In this document: piece after piece, positions 18,322 through 26,720 of the stretch
Position numbering within the stretch: the stretch's first letter is position 1
Layout of the letters: every line of letters begins with the position of its first letter
Source: Cellulomonas sp. KRMCY2
GTDB lineage: Bacteria; Actinomycetota; Actinomycetes; Actinomycetales; Cellulomonadaceae
Length of the DNA stretch: 64,000 nucleotides
Direction of reading: 5' to 3'
NCBI RefSeq assembly: GCF_000526515.1
Contig: NZ_JAGF01000001.1
Coordinates: 3,906,001 to 3,970,000 of the forward strand
Made by a program: the position numbers and the translations under genes
Notes under the pieces: generated by a model
Seen by the model: only the letters and a program-made list of their open reading frames with translations
Told to the model about the DNA's origin: nothing
Databases searched by the model: none

Positions 18322-19968
18322 TCACGCCGGCCGGATGTCGCGCCGCGCGAAGCGGTCGAGCCCCGTCCAGACGAGCGCTGCGGCGACGAGCGTCATCACG
18401 ACGAGCGGGGTCCACGTCAGCGGCTCGAGTGGCTGGCTCGGCGTCGCCGAGAACGGGAGCAGGTCGAGCAGCCACTCCGGCAGGTGCAGCGCGTCACCGA
18501 TGAAGACGACGAACCACATCGCGGCGAGCAGGCCCCAGGTCAGCGGGACCGCCAGCCGCGGCAGCCACCCGAACAGCGCCACCGCGACGCCGACGAGCAC
18601 CATGACCGCAGGCCAGTACGCCAGCGCGGCGAGCGCCAGCCGGCTCGTCTGCCCCGGGTCGCCGACGAGCGAGCCGTAGCCCGCGCCCATGCCCGCTCCC
18701 CCGACGAGCAGCAGAACCGCCGACCCGACGGCCGGGATGAGCAGACGCTGAACCACCCACCGGGCCCGGGACAGGGCGCCGGCCAGCTGAGGCTCGACGA
18801 TCCCGCTCGCCTCGTCGGCTCGCAGCGAGACCGCTGACTGGAGTGCGAACACCGCCGTGACCATGGCGATCATCACCACGAGCAGCGAGAGCAACGCGTC
18901 GACGCCCGTACCCGCGAGCATCGGCGGCGCGGACGCGGCGTCGTCGAGCAGGTCGGTCATCGCCTCGACCACGGAGCCGAACAGCAGCGCGCACAGGACG
19001 ACCGTGAGGGACCAGCCGATGATGGGGCCGCGCTGGAGTCGCAGCGCCAGGCCGAGCGGTGTGGCGTACCGGGCGGGGGCTCCGGCCGGACCCGGGCGGT
19101 CGGGCGTCAGCCCGGCACCGAGGTCCCGTCGACCCTCCAGCCGGGCCGCCGCAGCGAGCAGGACGGCGGCGAGCAGGACGAGCAGCACGAACGGCCACCA
19201 CCGGTTCGCGCCCCACGGCTGCATCTCCTGGCCCCAGCCGATCGGCGACACCCAGGTCAACCGCCCGTCGCCGAGATCACCGATCATCCGCAGCACGTAG
19301 AACACGCCGAGGACGACGGACCCGAGCGCGTTCGCGCCCCGTGAGGTGGATGCCACCTGACCGGCGACGGCACCGACCCCGAGGGCGACCAGCCCGACCC
19401 CTGCCACCGAAGCGCCCACGACGAGCGAGCCGGTGATCCCCGCACCGGCCGGGTCGAGCCCACCGGCGGCCGAGGCGAGGGCGATGCCCGTGCCGACCGC
19501 GAGGCACAGCGTCGCGTCGACCAGCCACGACGCCGCGGAGTACGCGTGCAGACCGAGCATCCGCGAGCGGAGCAGCTCGGTGCGGCCGACCTCCTCCTCG
19601 GCTCGCCCGTTGCGGGTGACGAGGAAGACGATGCCGAACCCGAGCGACAGCGCGCACGTCATCCAGATCTTGGTCCAGACCGCCCCGCCGAGCGTGTCCG
19701 GGGCCGCCGCGAGGCCACTGAGCGCCGTGATCGAGGGGGTGTTGCTGATCGCCGCGAAGTCGTCGAGCGCCGCCTGGGTGTCGAGGATCTCCGTGTAGTA
19801 GGCGCCGACGTAGGCGAACAGGCCGACGAGCACCACCCACCAGACCGCAAGGCGGACGCGGTTGCGTCGCAGGACGAGCCGGAGCATCGTCCGCGCACCG
19901 GTGATCGTGGCGGTGGCCGGTCGCCGCACGGCCGGCTCGGTCCGATGCGCCGTCGCGGTCGCGGTCAT
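18322..19968 (-). CDS. ABC exporter permease (ABC-2 type, large)
   Basis: The product is 548 aa with about twelve hydrophobic segments, consistent with two fused six-helix halves as in polyketide or antibiotic exporter permeases of actinobacteria. No ATPase motif is present. Its ATG overlaps the stop of the ATPase gene (19965-19968), so the two are translationally coupled. With the TetR gene upstream this is a typical drug or lipid efflux cassette. The substrate is unknown. Confidence 0.85.
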   Translation of the reverse strand: MTATATAHRTEPAVRRPATATITGARTMLRLVLRRNRVRLAVWWVVLVGLFAYVGAYYTEILDTQAALDDFAAISNTPSITALSGLAAAPDTLGGAVWTKIWMTCALSLGFGIVFLVTRNGRAEEEVGRTELLRSRMLGLHAYSAASWLVDATLCLAVGTGIALASAAGGLDPAGAGITGSLVVGASVAGVGLVALGVGAVAGQVASTSRGANALGSVVLGVFYVLRMIGDLGDGRLTWVSPIGWGQEMQPWGANRWWPFVLLVLLAAVLLAAAARLEGRRDLGAGLTPDRPGPAGAPARYATPLGLALRLQRGPIIGWSLTVVLCALLFGSVVEAMTDLLDDAASAPPMLAGTGVDALLSLLVVMIAMVTAVFALQSAVSLRADEASGIVEPQLAGALSRARWVVQRLLIPAVGSAVLLLVGGAGMGAGYGSLVGDPGQTSRLALAALAYWPAVMVLVGVAVALFGWLPRLAVPLTWGLLAAMWFVVFIGDALHLPEWLLDLLPFSATPSQPLEPLTWTPLVVMTLVAAALVWTGLDRFARRDIRPA

Positions 19969-20885
19969 CGGTCCGCCCCGCTCACCGCTGCGAGCTCGTC
20001 GCCGTAGTGGCGCAGGAAGAGCTCCTCGAGGGACGGCGGGTTGGCGACGAGCGACCGCGGCTGGAGCCGGGCGACGGCGGCGAGCACCCCGGGGAGCTCC
20101 GCGTCGTCGACCGCGAAGCTGACATGGCCGTCGAGCACCTGGACGTCGTGCACCCCGGGCAGCGTGGCGAGCCCGCCGGTGCCACCGTCGAGGACGACAG
20201 TCACCTGCGAGCGCGTGAGGTGCCGCAGCTCGGCGATGGTGCCGGACTCGACCGTCACACCGTCACGGATGATCGTCACGCGGTCGGCGAGCTTCTCCAC
20301 CTCGGCGAAGATGTGGCTCGAGAGCAGAACCGAGCGACCGGCGGCCTTGACCTCGCGGATCGACTCCGTGAACGCGGCCTCCATGATCGGGTCGAGGCCC
20401 GAGGTCGGTTCGTCGAGGAGCAGCAGGTCGGCCTCCGACGCGAGCGCCGCGACCAGGGCAACCTTCTGCCGGTTGCCCTTGGAGTACGTCCGGGCCTTCT
20501 TGGTCGGGTCGAGCTCGAACCGTTCGAGCATCGTCCGCTTGCGCGTCGGGTCGAGCGGGCCGGAGAGCCGGGCCAGGATGTCGATCGCCTCGCCGCCGGT
20601 GAGGTTCGGCCACAGGGTGACGTCGCCGGGCACGTAGGCGATCGACCGGTGCAGCCGCACGGCGTCCGCCCAGGGGTCACCACCCAGGACGGTCGCCCGG
20701 CCGCCGTCGGAGCGCAGCAGCCCCAGCAGGATGCGGATCGTCGTCGACTTGCCGGAGCCGTTCGGGCCGAGGAATCCGGTGACCTTGCCGACGGGGACCG
20801 TCAGGTCGAGGCCACGCAGGGCGTGGACGCTGCCGAAGCTCTTCGTCAGGCCCTCGACCTCGACGGCCATCTCGTGTGCGGGCAT
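19965..20885 (-). CDS. ABC exporter ATP-binding protein
   Basis: The product is 306 aa from ATG 20885, preceded by GAGGAA. The Walker A is GPNGSGKST, the signature is replaced by YSKGNRQK, and the Walker B is LLLLDEPTSGLD with an SSH switch. The modified signature is common in DrrA-type drug-efflux ATPases. A longer frame reaches 20939 but would overlap the TetR gene and has no better ribosome site. It energises the permease encoded immediately after it. The C-terminal ~90 residues match the accessory domain of exporter ATPases. Confidence 0.9.
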   Translation of the reverse strand: MPAHEMAVEVEGLTKSFGSVHALRGLDLTVPVGKVTGFLGPNGSGKSTTIRILLGLLRSDGGRATVLGGDPWADAVRLHRSIAYVPGDVTLWPNLTGGEAIDILARLSGPLDPTRKRTMLERFELDPTKKARTYSKGNRQKVALVAALASEADLLLLDEPTSGLDPIMEAAFTESIREVKAAGRSVLLSSHIFAEVEKLADRVTIIRDGVTVESGTIAELRHLTRSQVTVVLDGGTGGLATLPGVHDVQVLDGHVSFAVDDAELPGVLAAVARLQPRSLVANPPSLEELFLRHYGDELAAVSGADR

Positions 20886-20935
20886 GGTTCTTCCTCTTCG
20901 TCTGCGGGGTGGAGCGGCGAGGACGGCGGTCGCCG

Positions 20936-21598
20936 TCACGTGTTCTGCGGCTGGGGTTCAGCCCGGGCCTGGTCGTCCGGGGGCTCCCACAGGTAGCGCA
21001 GGTAGTCGTCGAGCATCGTCGGGCCGGTGAAGAGCCCCTCGGTGTACAGCTCGAGGATCGGCAGGATGGCGTCCTGCCGGCTCGCCCGGAGCGACGCGAC
21101 GAAGGCGTCGGGCGCCGGGTCGGGCGCGGTGAGGAACTGCACGAGCATCGCGCCCATCGTCTGGTAGGTGAGGTAGCGCAGCCGCGCCTCCTCGTCTCGC
21201 GACGGGCGTGCCAGCCCGCTGGCGACGCTCTCGGCCATGATCACGCGAGCGTGGTCGACGAGGCTGTCCAGGAAGTCCCGGGCCGGCTGACCGCCCGCGT
21301 GGATGGCGCGGAGCAGGTAGACGAGGATCGTCGCGGCGGCTCCGGGGACCGCCAGCCGCTCCATCAGGTACCCGCTCGGGTCGCCGATCGCTTCGGTCTT
21401 CAGCGCGTGGTAGCGCCGCAGGACCTCGGCGTCGCACTCCGCCCGGAGCGCGGCCTTCGAGCCGAAGTGGTGTGTGATCAGCCCGGGCGAGACACCGGCG
21501 CGCGCCGCGATCGCGCGGTACGGGGTGTCGAAGCCGGCCTCGGCGAAGGACTCGATGGCCGCGTCGCGGAGCCTCGCCCGCGCCGTCAGGTCGGACAT
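20936..21598 (-). CDS. TetR-family transcriptional regulator
   Basis: The product is 220 aa if started at ATG 21598 (MSDLTARAR). The N-terminal HTH is RAIAARAGVSPGLITHHFGSK, and the rest is an all-helical ligand domain. Another ATG at 21631 (MRIATL) falls inside a direct repeat likely to be the operator, so I prefer 21598. The stop is about 50 nt ahead of the ABC ATPase start, so the repressor and the exporter are probably one transcript, with the exporter induced by its substrate. Confidence 0.85.
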   Translation of the reverse strand: MSDLTARARLRDAAIESFAEAGFDTPYRAIAARAGVSPGLITHHFGSKAALRAECDAEVLRRYHALKTEAIGDPSGYLMERLAVPGAAATILVYLLRAIHAGGQPARDFLDSLVDHARVIMAESVASGLARPSRDEEARLRYLTYQTMGAMLVQFLTAPDPAPDAFVASLRASRQDAILPILELYTEGLFTGPTMLDDYLRYLWEPPDDQARAEPQPQNT

Positions 21599-21620
21599 CG
21601 AGCGGCCGTCCGGCAGCGTG

Positions 21621-21657
21621 GCTATACGCATGACCAGCACGCTATACGCGTGACCAG
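21621..21657 (-). promoter_or_regulatory. Probable TetR operator: two 17-bp direct repeats
   Basis: GCTATACGCATGACCAG (21621-21637) and GCTATACGCGTGACCAG (21641-21657) differ at one base and start 20 bp apart, about two helix turns. Read on the minus strand each holds a CGTATAGC stretch that could be a -10 element. TTGCCG lies 15 bp before the upstream one, which is a short spacing. The site lies directly ahead of the TetR start. Confidence 0.55.
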
Positions 21658-21739
21658 TCGTCGGCAAGCACCCCCGACGGCGACGACGGCTTCGGCCCTT
21701 CGACCCACCCCGACGTCGGGCGCTCGCCCCCACCCGGCC

Positions 21740-22657
21740 TCACGCGTGCTGGTTGGCCTCGTGGACGCCGTGACCGATGGGCTCGAGCTGGAAGGTGCAG
21801 TGGTCGGTGTCGAAGTGCGCGCCGAGGCACTCGGCCAGCGCATCCAGGACCGTCCCGGACAAGCCACGGTCGATGCACTCGTCGTCGACGACCACGTGTG
21901 CGGACAGGGCCGGGACGCCGCTGGTGATGGTCCAGACGTGCAGGTCGTGCACGTCCACGACCCCGGCGACACCACGGATGTGCTGACGCACCTGGTCCAG
22001 GTCGATGTCCTTGGGCGTGGCCTCGAGCAGGACGTCGACGACCTCACGCAGCAGCGACCAGGCACGGGGAAGGATGAACAGCCCGATCGCGACCGAGGCG
22101 ATCACGTCCGCGCGGAGGTACCCGGTGGTGGCGATGACGATGCCGGCGAGGACGACGGCGACCGACCCGATGAGATCGCCCAGGACCTCGAGGTAGGCAC
22201 CGCGGACGTTCAGGCTCTCCTTCTGGGCGCCCCGCAGGATGAGCAGGCTGGTCAGGTTCGCCAGGCCGCCGGTGACGGCAACGACGAGCATCAGACCGGT
22301 CGCAACGTCCGGGGGGTCGTTCCACCGACGGACGGCCTCCACGACGACCCACACCCCGAGGGCCCCCAGGAGCAGGGCGTTGGCCAAGGCCGCGAGGATC
22401 TCGGCGCGCTGCAGCCCGTAGGTGCGGGCCTTGGTCGCGGGGCGCGCCGCGAGTGCGGCCGCGATCAGGGCCACCGCGACGCCGGTGGCGTCGGTGAGCA
22501 TGTGCCCGGCGTCGGCCAGCAGCGCCAAGGATCCGGACAGCAGACCGCCGACGACCTGGACGCCGACGATGCTGAGGGTGATCACCAGGACGAGGACCAA
22601 CCGGCGGCGATGCTTGCCGGTGGCCGTGCCGCGGCCGTGGGTGTGGCCGGTGCCCAT
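21740..22657 (-). CDS. CDF-family metal cation exporter (zinc type)
   Basis: The product is 305 aa from ATG 22657 (a TTG one codon earlier is possible). It has a short His-containing N-terminus (GHTHGRG), six membrane helices and a C-terminal cytoplasmic domain with DVHDLHVW. The helix-2 metal site is HMLTD. The helix-5 site reads EVLGD, where classical zinc exporters have HVLGD; I recall this Glu form from other actinobacterial CDFs. It pumps divalent metal out in exchange for protons. Its neighbours upstream are another cation transporter and a CmtR-type sensor, giving a metal-efflux block. Confidence 0.85.
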   Translation of the reverse strand: MGTGHTHGRGTATGKHRRRLVLVLVITLSIVGVQVVGGLLSGSLALLADAGHMLTDATGVAVALIAAALAARPATKARTYGLQRAEILAALANALLLGALGVWVVVEAVRRWNDPPDVATGLMLVVAVTGGLANLTSLLILRGAQKESLNVRGAYLEVLGDLIGSVAVVLAGIVIATTGYLRADVIASVAIGLFILPRAWSLLREVVDVLLEATPKDIDLDQVRQHIRGVAGVVDVHDLHVWTITSGVPALSAHVVVDDECIDRGLSGTVLDALAECLGAHFDTDHCTFQLEPIGHGVHEANQHA

Positions 22658-22693
22658 CAACGGCCGCCCGCCGGTGCGGCGCCGGCCGCGGTG

Positions 22694-23347
22694 TCAGTCA
22701 TCGTCGTCATCGTCGTCCCCCTCGACCAGCTCGCCGTCCCAGGCTTCACGGCCCTCGTGGACCGCGAACGCGGCGATGACGAAGCCGGCCACCGGGTCCA
22801 GCCAGGTCGCGCCGGTCAGCTCGTACAGCCCCAGCCCCGCCAGGGTGGAGATGCTCAGCAGGACGCAGATCCGCGTCTCGGCAGCGTCGGCAAGGATCAG
22901 GTTGTCGCCCAGACGCAGACCGACGCGGCGCTTCATCGTGGCCAGGACCGGCATGACCAGGATCGAGCCGACGAGCACGGCAACGCCCAGCGGCGAGCCC
23001 TCCGGCTCGCCCCCGCTCGACAGGCTCCGGATGCCTTCGACGGTGACGTAGGCGGCCAGGACGAAGAACGTGACAGCGACCAGGCGCAGGACGACGCGCT
23101 CCTTGTGCTCGTCCGCCTGTCGGTGACGCAGTCGTGCAGCCAGACGCATGCCGACCAGCACCGCGGCGACGGACTCGATGCCCGAGTCGATGCCGAACCC
23201 GATCACCGAGACCAAGCCGGCCAGCACCCCGGCCGTGATCGCGACGATCCCCTCGACGACGTTGTAGGCGACGGTGAACGTCGCCAGTCGCAGCCCCTTC
23301 CGGGTCAGGGCCTCGACCTCGGTGCTGTCCAGCTGCGCCGCGGTCAT
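22694..23347 (-). CDS. CDF-related cation transporter with poly-Asp C-terminus
   Basis: The product is 217 aa from ATG 23347, overlapping the sensor stop by 4 nt. There are six predicted helices. The metal positions are acidic rather than His-rich (GIDSGIES in helix 2, ADAAETR in helix 5), as in the group often annotated simply as cation transporter. It ends in seven Asp residues, which could be a metal-collecting tail. A regulator with Cd/Pb-type ligands is encoded directly upstream and coupled, so cadmium, lead or zinc export is the best guess. Confidence 0.75.
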   Translation of the reverse strand: MTAAQLDSTEVEALTRKGLRLATFTVAYNVVEGIVAITAGVLAGLVSVIGFGIDSGIESVAAVLVGMRLAARLRHRQADEHKERVVLRLVAVTFFVLAAYVTVEGIRSLSSGGEPEGSPLGVAVLVGSILVMPVLATMKRRVGLRLGDNLILADAAETRICVLLSISTLAGLGLYELTGATWLDPVAGFVIAAFAVHEGREAWDGELVEGDDDDDDD

Positions 23348-23781
23348 CGGACGGCCCCGTCCGGCGTCGTGCCGTCCGCGGCGGCCGTCACACCGCCTGC
23401 CACGCGGGCTGACGTGCCGGCCGCCACGCCGTAGACCGGGCACAGGGCGACGGCGTCTCCGGTCAGCCCGAGCAGCCGCTCGGCAGCCGCGAGCAGGTCC
23501 AGGAGAGCCTCGGGCTGGGTCAGGGAGAACACCGATGCGCGCCCGTGCGGGTGGGAGGCGACCAGCCCGCAGTCACGCAGGCACGCCAGGTGCTGGGACA
23601 CGGTCGACTGCGCCAGCCCCAGGTGCCTGGTCAGGTCCACCACCCGGTGCTCGCCCAGGGCGAGGTGGCGCAGGATCGCCAACCGTGAAGGGTCGCCGAA
23701 ACCGCGGAACAGGCACGACGCGACGGTCAGGATGTGCTCCTCGTCCGCCGCGACATCGCCGACTACCCGTGTCATCGTCAT
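23344..23781 (-). CDS. cmtR: CmtR-type ArsR/SmtB metal-sensing repressor
   Basis: The product is 145 aa. The winged helix has the recognition stretch LAQSTVSQHLACLRDCGLV. Cys67 and Cys71 in that helix and Cys114 in ALCPVYG reproduce the C-x3-C plus distal Cys set (C57, C61, C102) known for the Cd/Pb sensor CmtR of mycobacteria. It probably represses itself and the coupled transporter and releases DNA on metal binding. No clear inverted repeat is visible upstream. The family assignment is strong and the metal inferred. Confidence 0.8.
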   Translation of the reverse strand: MTMTRVVGDVAADEEHILTVASCLFRGFGDPSRLAILRHLALGEHRVVDLTRHLGLAQSTVSQHLACLRDCGLVASHPHGRASVFSLTQPEALLDLLAAAERLLGLTGDAVALCPVYGVAAGTSARVAGGVTAAADGTTPDGAVR

Positions 23782-23822
23782 GTGACGATGCTACAGGTGC
23801 ACGCCGTTGCCTTCGCGTCGCG

Positions 23823-25061
23823 TCACGCGCCGGTGACCGTCAGCGCGACCAGGCCGAGGTTCAGCAACGCGACGATCGCCACGACGACCCCCATCGCCCA
23901 GCGCATGGCAGGGCTGTTCGCGTCAGCACCCATGAGTGCCCGGTCGCTGGTCAGACGCAGCAGCGGGACGAGCGCGAACGGGATGCCGAAGCTCAGCACG
24001 ACCTGGCTGATGACCAGCGCCCACGTCGGATCGACGCCGAGGCCCAGCATCGCCAGCGCCGGGATGATCGTGATGAGGCGTCGCAGCAGGAGCGGGATCC
24101 GCCGGTCGATGAGTCCCTGCATGATCGTCGCACCGGCGTAGCAGCCCACCGAGGTGGAGGCCAGTCCGGACGCGAGGAGCCCGATCGCGAAGACGAGCCC
24201 GATCCCAGGACCGAGCGCGGACACCACCGCGGAGTGGGCGCCCTCGATCGTGTCGGTGCCGGCCACGCCTCGCAGGCTCGTCGCGGCCAGGAGCAGCATC
24301 GCGATGTTCACCACGCCGGCGACCCCGAGCGCCCCGATCACGTCCCAGCGGGTCGCTCGCAGCAGGTGGACGTGCCCGTCGAGCAGCCTCGCCGCGTTGT
24401 GCCGGTCCCGCGTCAAGGCCGAGTGGACGTAGATCGCGTGCGGCATCACGGTGGCCCCGAGCATGCTGGTGGCCAGGAGCACGCTGTCGGTCCCGGCGAA
24501 CCGGGGCACCAGACCCGCCGCCACCTCACCCGGGTCCGGCGGGCTGACGACCACACCGGCGACGAAGCCGATCGCGATGATCGCGAGCAGACCGATGATG
24601 ACGGACTCGAAGGGGCGCTGCCCGTACCGGTTCTGGACCGCGAGCATGAGCATCGAGACAACCCCGACGATCACCCCGCCGAGCAGCAGCGGGGTCCCGA
24701 AGAGCAGGTACAGGGCGATCGCACCGCCGATGACCTCGGCGAGATCGGTGGCCGCGGCCACGACCTCGGCCTGCGCCCAGTACGCCAACCGCGCCGGCCG
24801 CCGCAGGCGCTCCCCCACCAGCTCCGGCAGCGTGCGCCCGGTCACCATGCCCAGCTTCGCGGACTGGTACTGCACGAGCACCGCCATTGCGTTGGCCATG
24901 ACCAGAACCCACACCAGGAGGAAGCCGTACCGTGCGCCGGCGGTGAGGTTCGCCGCCACGTTGCCCGGATCGACGTAGGCGATCGCCGCGACGAAGGCGG
25001 GCCCGAGCAGGGGCAGCACCCGACGGTTGCGCGCGGTCACGGAGAGCACACCCGACGCCAC
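23823..25061 (-). CDS. mntH: Nramp-family Mn2+/Fe2+ importer
   Basis: The product is 412 aa in eleven membrane segments. The helix-1 metal motif is DPGN and the helix-6 motif is MPHAIYVHS, both intact. I choose GTG 25061 because the SD AGG of GGGAGG lies 5 nt before it; GTG 25067 overlaps that SD. It imports manganese or iron with protons. A palindrome CTCAG-GTCC-CTGAG (25085-25098) sits just upstream and could be a regulator site. The gene is separate from the sensor and transporter pair by about 40 nt. Confidence 0.9.
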   Translation of the reverse strand: MASGVLSVTARNRRVLPLLGPAFVAAIAYVDPGNVAANLTAGARYGFLLVWVLVMANAMAVLVQYQSAKLGMVTGRTLPELVGERLRRPARLAYWAQAEVVAAATDLAEVIGGAIALYLLFGTPLLLGGVIVGVVSMLMLAVQNRYGQRPFESVIIGLLAIIAIGFVAGVVVSPPDPGEVAAGLVPRFAGTDSVLLATSMLGATVMPHAIYVHSALTRDRHNAARLLDGHVHLLRATRWDVIGALGVAGVVNIAMLLLAATSLRGVAGTDTIEGAHSAVVSALGPGIGLVFAIGLLASGLASTSVGCYAGATIMQGLIDRRIPLLLRRLITIIPALAMLGLGVDPTWALVISQVVLSFGIPFALVPLLRLTSDRALMGADANSPAMRWAMGVVVAIVALLNLGLVALTVTGA

Positions 25062-25206
25062 GACCACCTCCCGGATCGACCACCCTCAGGTCCCTGAGAT
25101 CTGCCGAGGGCAAGTACAGCACGGCAGCCGGAGGCGACGACGTCGCGCGGGATCGTCGGTTCGGCACGCGGAGCGACGATCTGCCCCACCGCTCTCTGAG
25201 ACGACC

Positions 25207-25248
25207 CGAGGGGTGGGTGACGACCCGTGCGTCGTCACCCACCCCTCG
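25207..25248 (-). terminator. Strong hairpin after the sugar operon
   Basis: A perfect 18-bp stem (25207-25224 with 25231-25248) encloses a 6-nt loop. It begins 30 nt after the stop of the binding-protein gene. There is no T-tract, as is common in high-GC actinobacteria. It separates the sugar operon from mntH on the same strand. Confidence 0.7.
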
Positions 25249-25277
25249 GCCCGGCCACCGGAGTGAGCCGTGCGTGC

Positions 25278-26645
25278 CTAGTCGAACAGCCCGTTGATCT
25301 CGTCGTTCGCGGTCGTGTAGGCGTCCGTCTCGGCCTGGAACGACATGAACCGCTCCCCGGCGGCGGTCATCGCCGCCTGGATCTCAGCGAAGTGGTTCGC
25401 GATCGGCGCCAGGTGGGTGGTGCCGTCCTCGACGTGGACCGTGAAGGCGGACACGTCGTAGCCCTTGGCCGTGAACGCGTCGTTGGCGATGTCGAGCGAG
25501 GACTTCACGGCCGGGAAGACCACTGCCTGCCCGGCGACGAGGTCCTGGCACTCGGCCGAGCCGAGGAACTTGACCCACTCCCACGACGCCTCGGGCTCGT
25601 CCGTGCCGATCCAGATCGAGTCGGCCAGGCCGTTGAACAGGCTTGCCCGGACGTCGTTCGGGCCGACCGGCGTCGGGGCGATCGCGGTCGTGACACCCTC
25701 GAGGGTCATGTAGGCGTTGGTGTTCCAGCTGCCCTCGGTGATCATGGCGTAGTTGCCCGCCCCGTAGTTCTCCTGCAGGCTCACGCCGGACTGGGCGATC
25801 TCGAGGGTGGGCATGTAGCCCTTCTCGATGAGCGAGCGCCACCAGACCATGGTGTCCTGGAACTCGGCGGAGTCGAAGTTCCACTCGGTGCCCCACGGGT
25901 TCTGGTTGGCGTACTCGAAGCCGTTGGCCATCGCGTACATGGACCACTCGGTCTGGCCGAAGGCGCCGCCGGAGCCGGCAAGACCCAGGCCGTAGACGGC
26001 CACATTGCTCTTGTCGAAGCCCGCTTCGTTGCCGCGGACGCCGTTGGCGTCGACCGTCATGGCGGCGATCGCCTCTTCGTAGGTGCCGCCGTCGGTCGGG
26101 TTCCAGGTGAGCTCGGCCATCGCCTCCGGGCTGAGTCCGGCTGCCGCGACCATCTCGGTGTTGTAGAACACGGCGATGGTGTCCCAGTCCTTGGGCAGAC
26201 CGTAGCGGGCGCCCTCCTCGTCGACCCAGAGGTCGGCCAGACCGTCCTGGTAGATCGTCAGGTCGACATCGTCCGCCTCGATCATGGGGTTGATGTCCAG
26301 GAGCTGGTCCTGGGACGCGTACTGCGGGTACTGGGACAGGTGATCGGTGAAGACGTCGGGCGCATTGCCGGCGACGAAGTTGTTGGTCAGGCCGCTCCAG
26401 TAGTCGTCCCAGCCGTACTGCTCGATCGTGACCGTGATGCCCGAGGACTCGGCGAACACATCGGCGCACTGCTGGTAGGCAGGCAGCTGGTTGGCGTCCC
26501 AGAGCCAGTAGTTGATCGAGGCGCCTTCGGTGGTGCCGGCGTCCTCACCCTCGGTGGCACCGTCATCGGTGCTGCCGCCTGAGCAGGCCGCAAGGGCGAA
26601 CGGGACGACGGCGAACGCAGCAAGCGCCCGGGTGTGTCGACGCAT
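25278..26645 (-). CDS. Sugar ABC transporter substrate-binding lipoprotein
   Basis: The product is 455 aa from ATG 26645, with AAAGGAA just upstream. The signal peptide ends in a lipobox, LAACSGG, so the protein is tethered to the outer face of the membrane. An acidic linker leads into a family 1 extracellular binding fold containing AVFYNTEM and GNYAMITEGSW. It is last in the operon behind two permeases and an alpha-galactosidase, so the ligand is probably an alpha-galactoside such as melibiose or raffinose. No ATPase gene is present; a shared MsiK-type ATPase elsewhere is likely. Confidence 0.85.
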   Translation of the reverse strand: MRRHTRALAAFAVVPFALAACSGGSTDDGATEGEDAGTTEGASINYWLWDANQLPAYQQCADVFAESSGITVTIEQYGWDDYWSGLTNNFVAGNAPDVFTDHLSQYPQYASQDQLLDINPMIEADDVDLTIYQDGLADLWVDEEGARYGLPKDWDTIAVFYNTEMVAAAGLSPEAMAELTWNPTDGGTYEEAIAAMTVDANGVRGNEAGFDKSNVAVYGLGLAGSGGAFGQTEWSMYAMANGFEYANQNPWGTEWNFDSAEFQDTMVWWRSLIEKGYMPTLEIAQSGVSLQENYGAGNYAMITEGSWNTNAYMTLEGVTTAIAPTPVGPNDVRASLFNGLADSIWIGTDEPEASWEWVKFLGSAECQDLVAGQAVVFPAVKSSLDIANDAFTAKGYDVSAFTVHVEDGTTHLAPIANHFAEIQAAMTAAGERFMSFQAETDAYTTANDEINGLFD

Positions 26646-26720
26646 GGGAGTTCCTTTCATTGGCGGGTGTGCCCACTCGTCGGCCGGGATGCCGTCGGGT
26701 GGTTGAGCTGTGCGGTGGGG

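Noticed and set aside
20876-23434. 852-codon plus-strand frame opposite the TetR and CDF genes
   Set aside because: Antisense shadow covering three well-supported genes.
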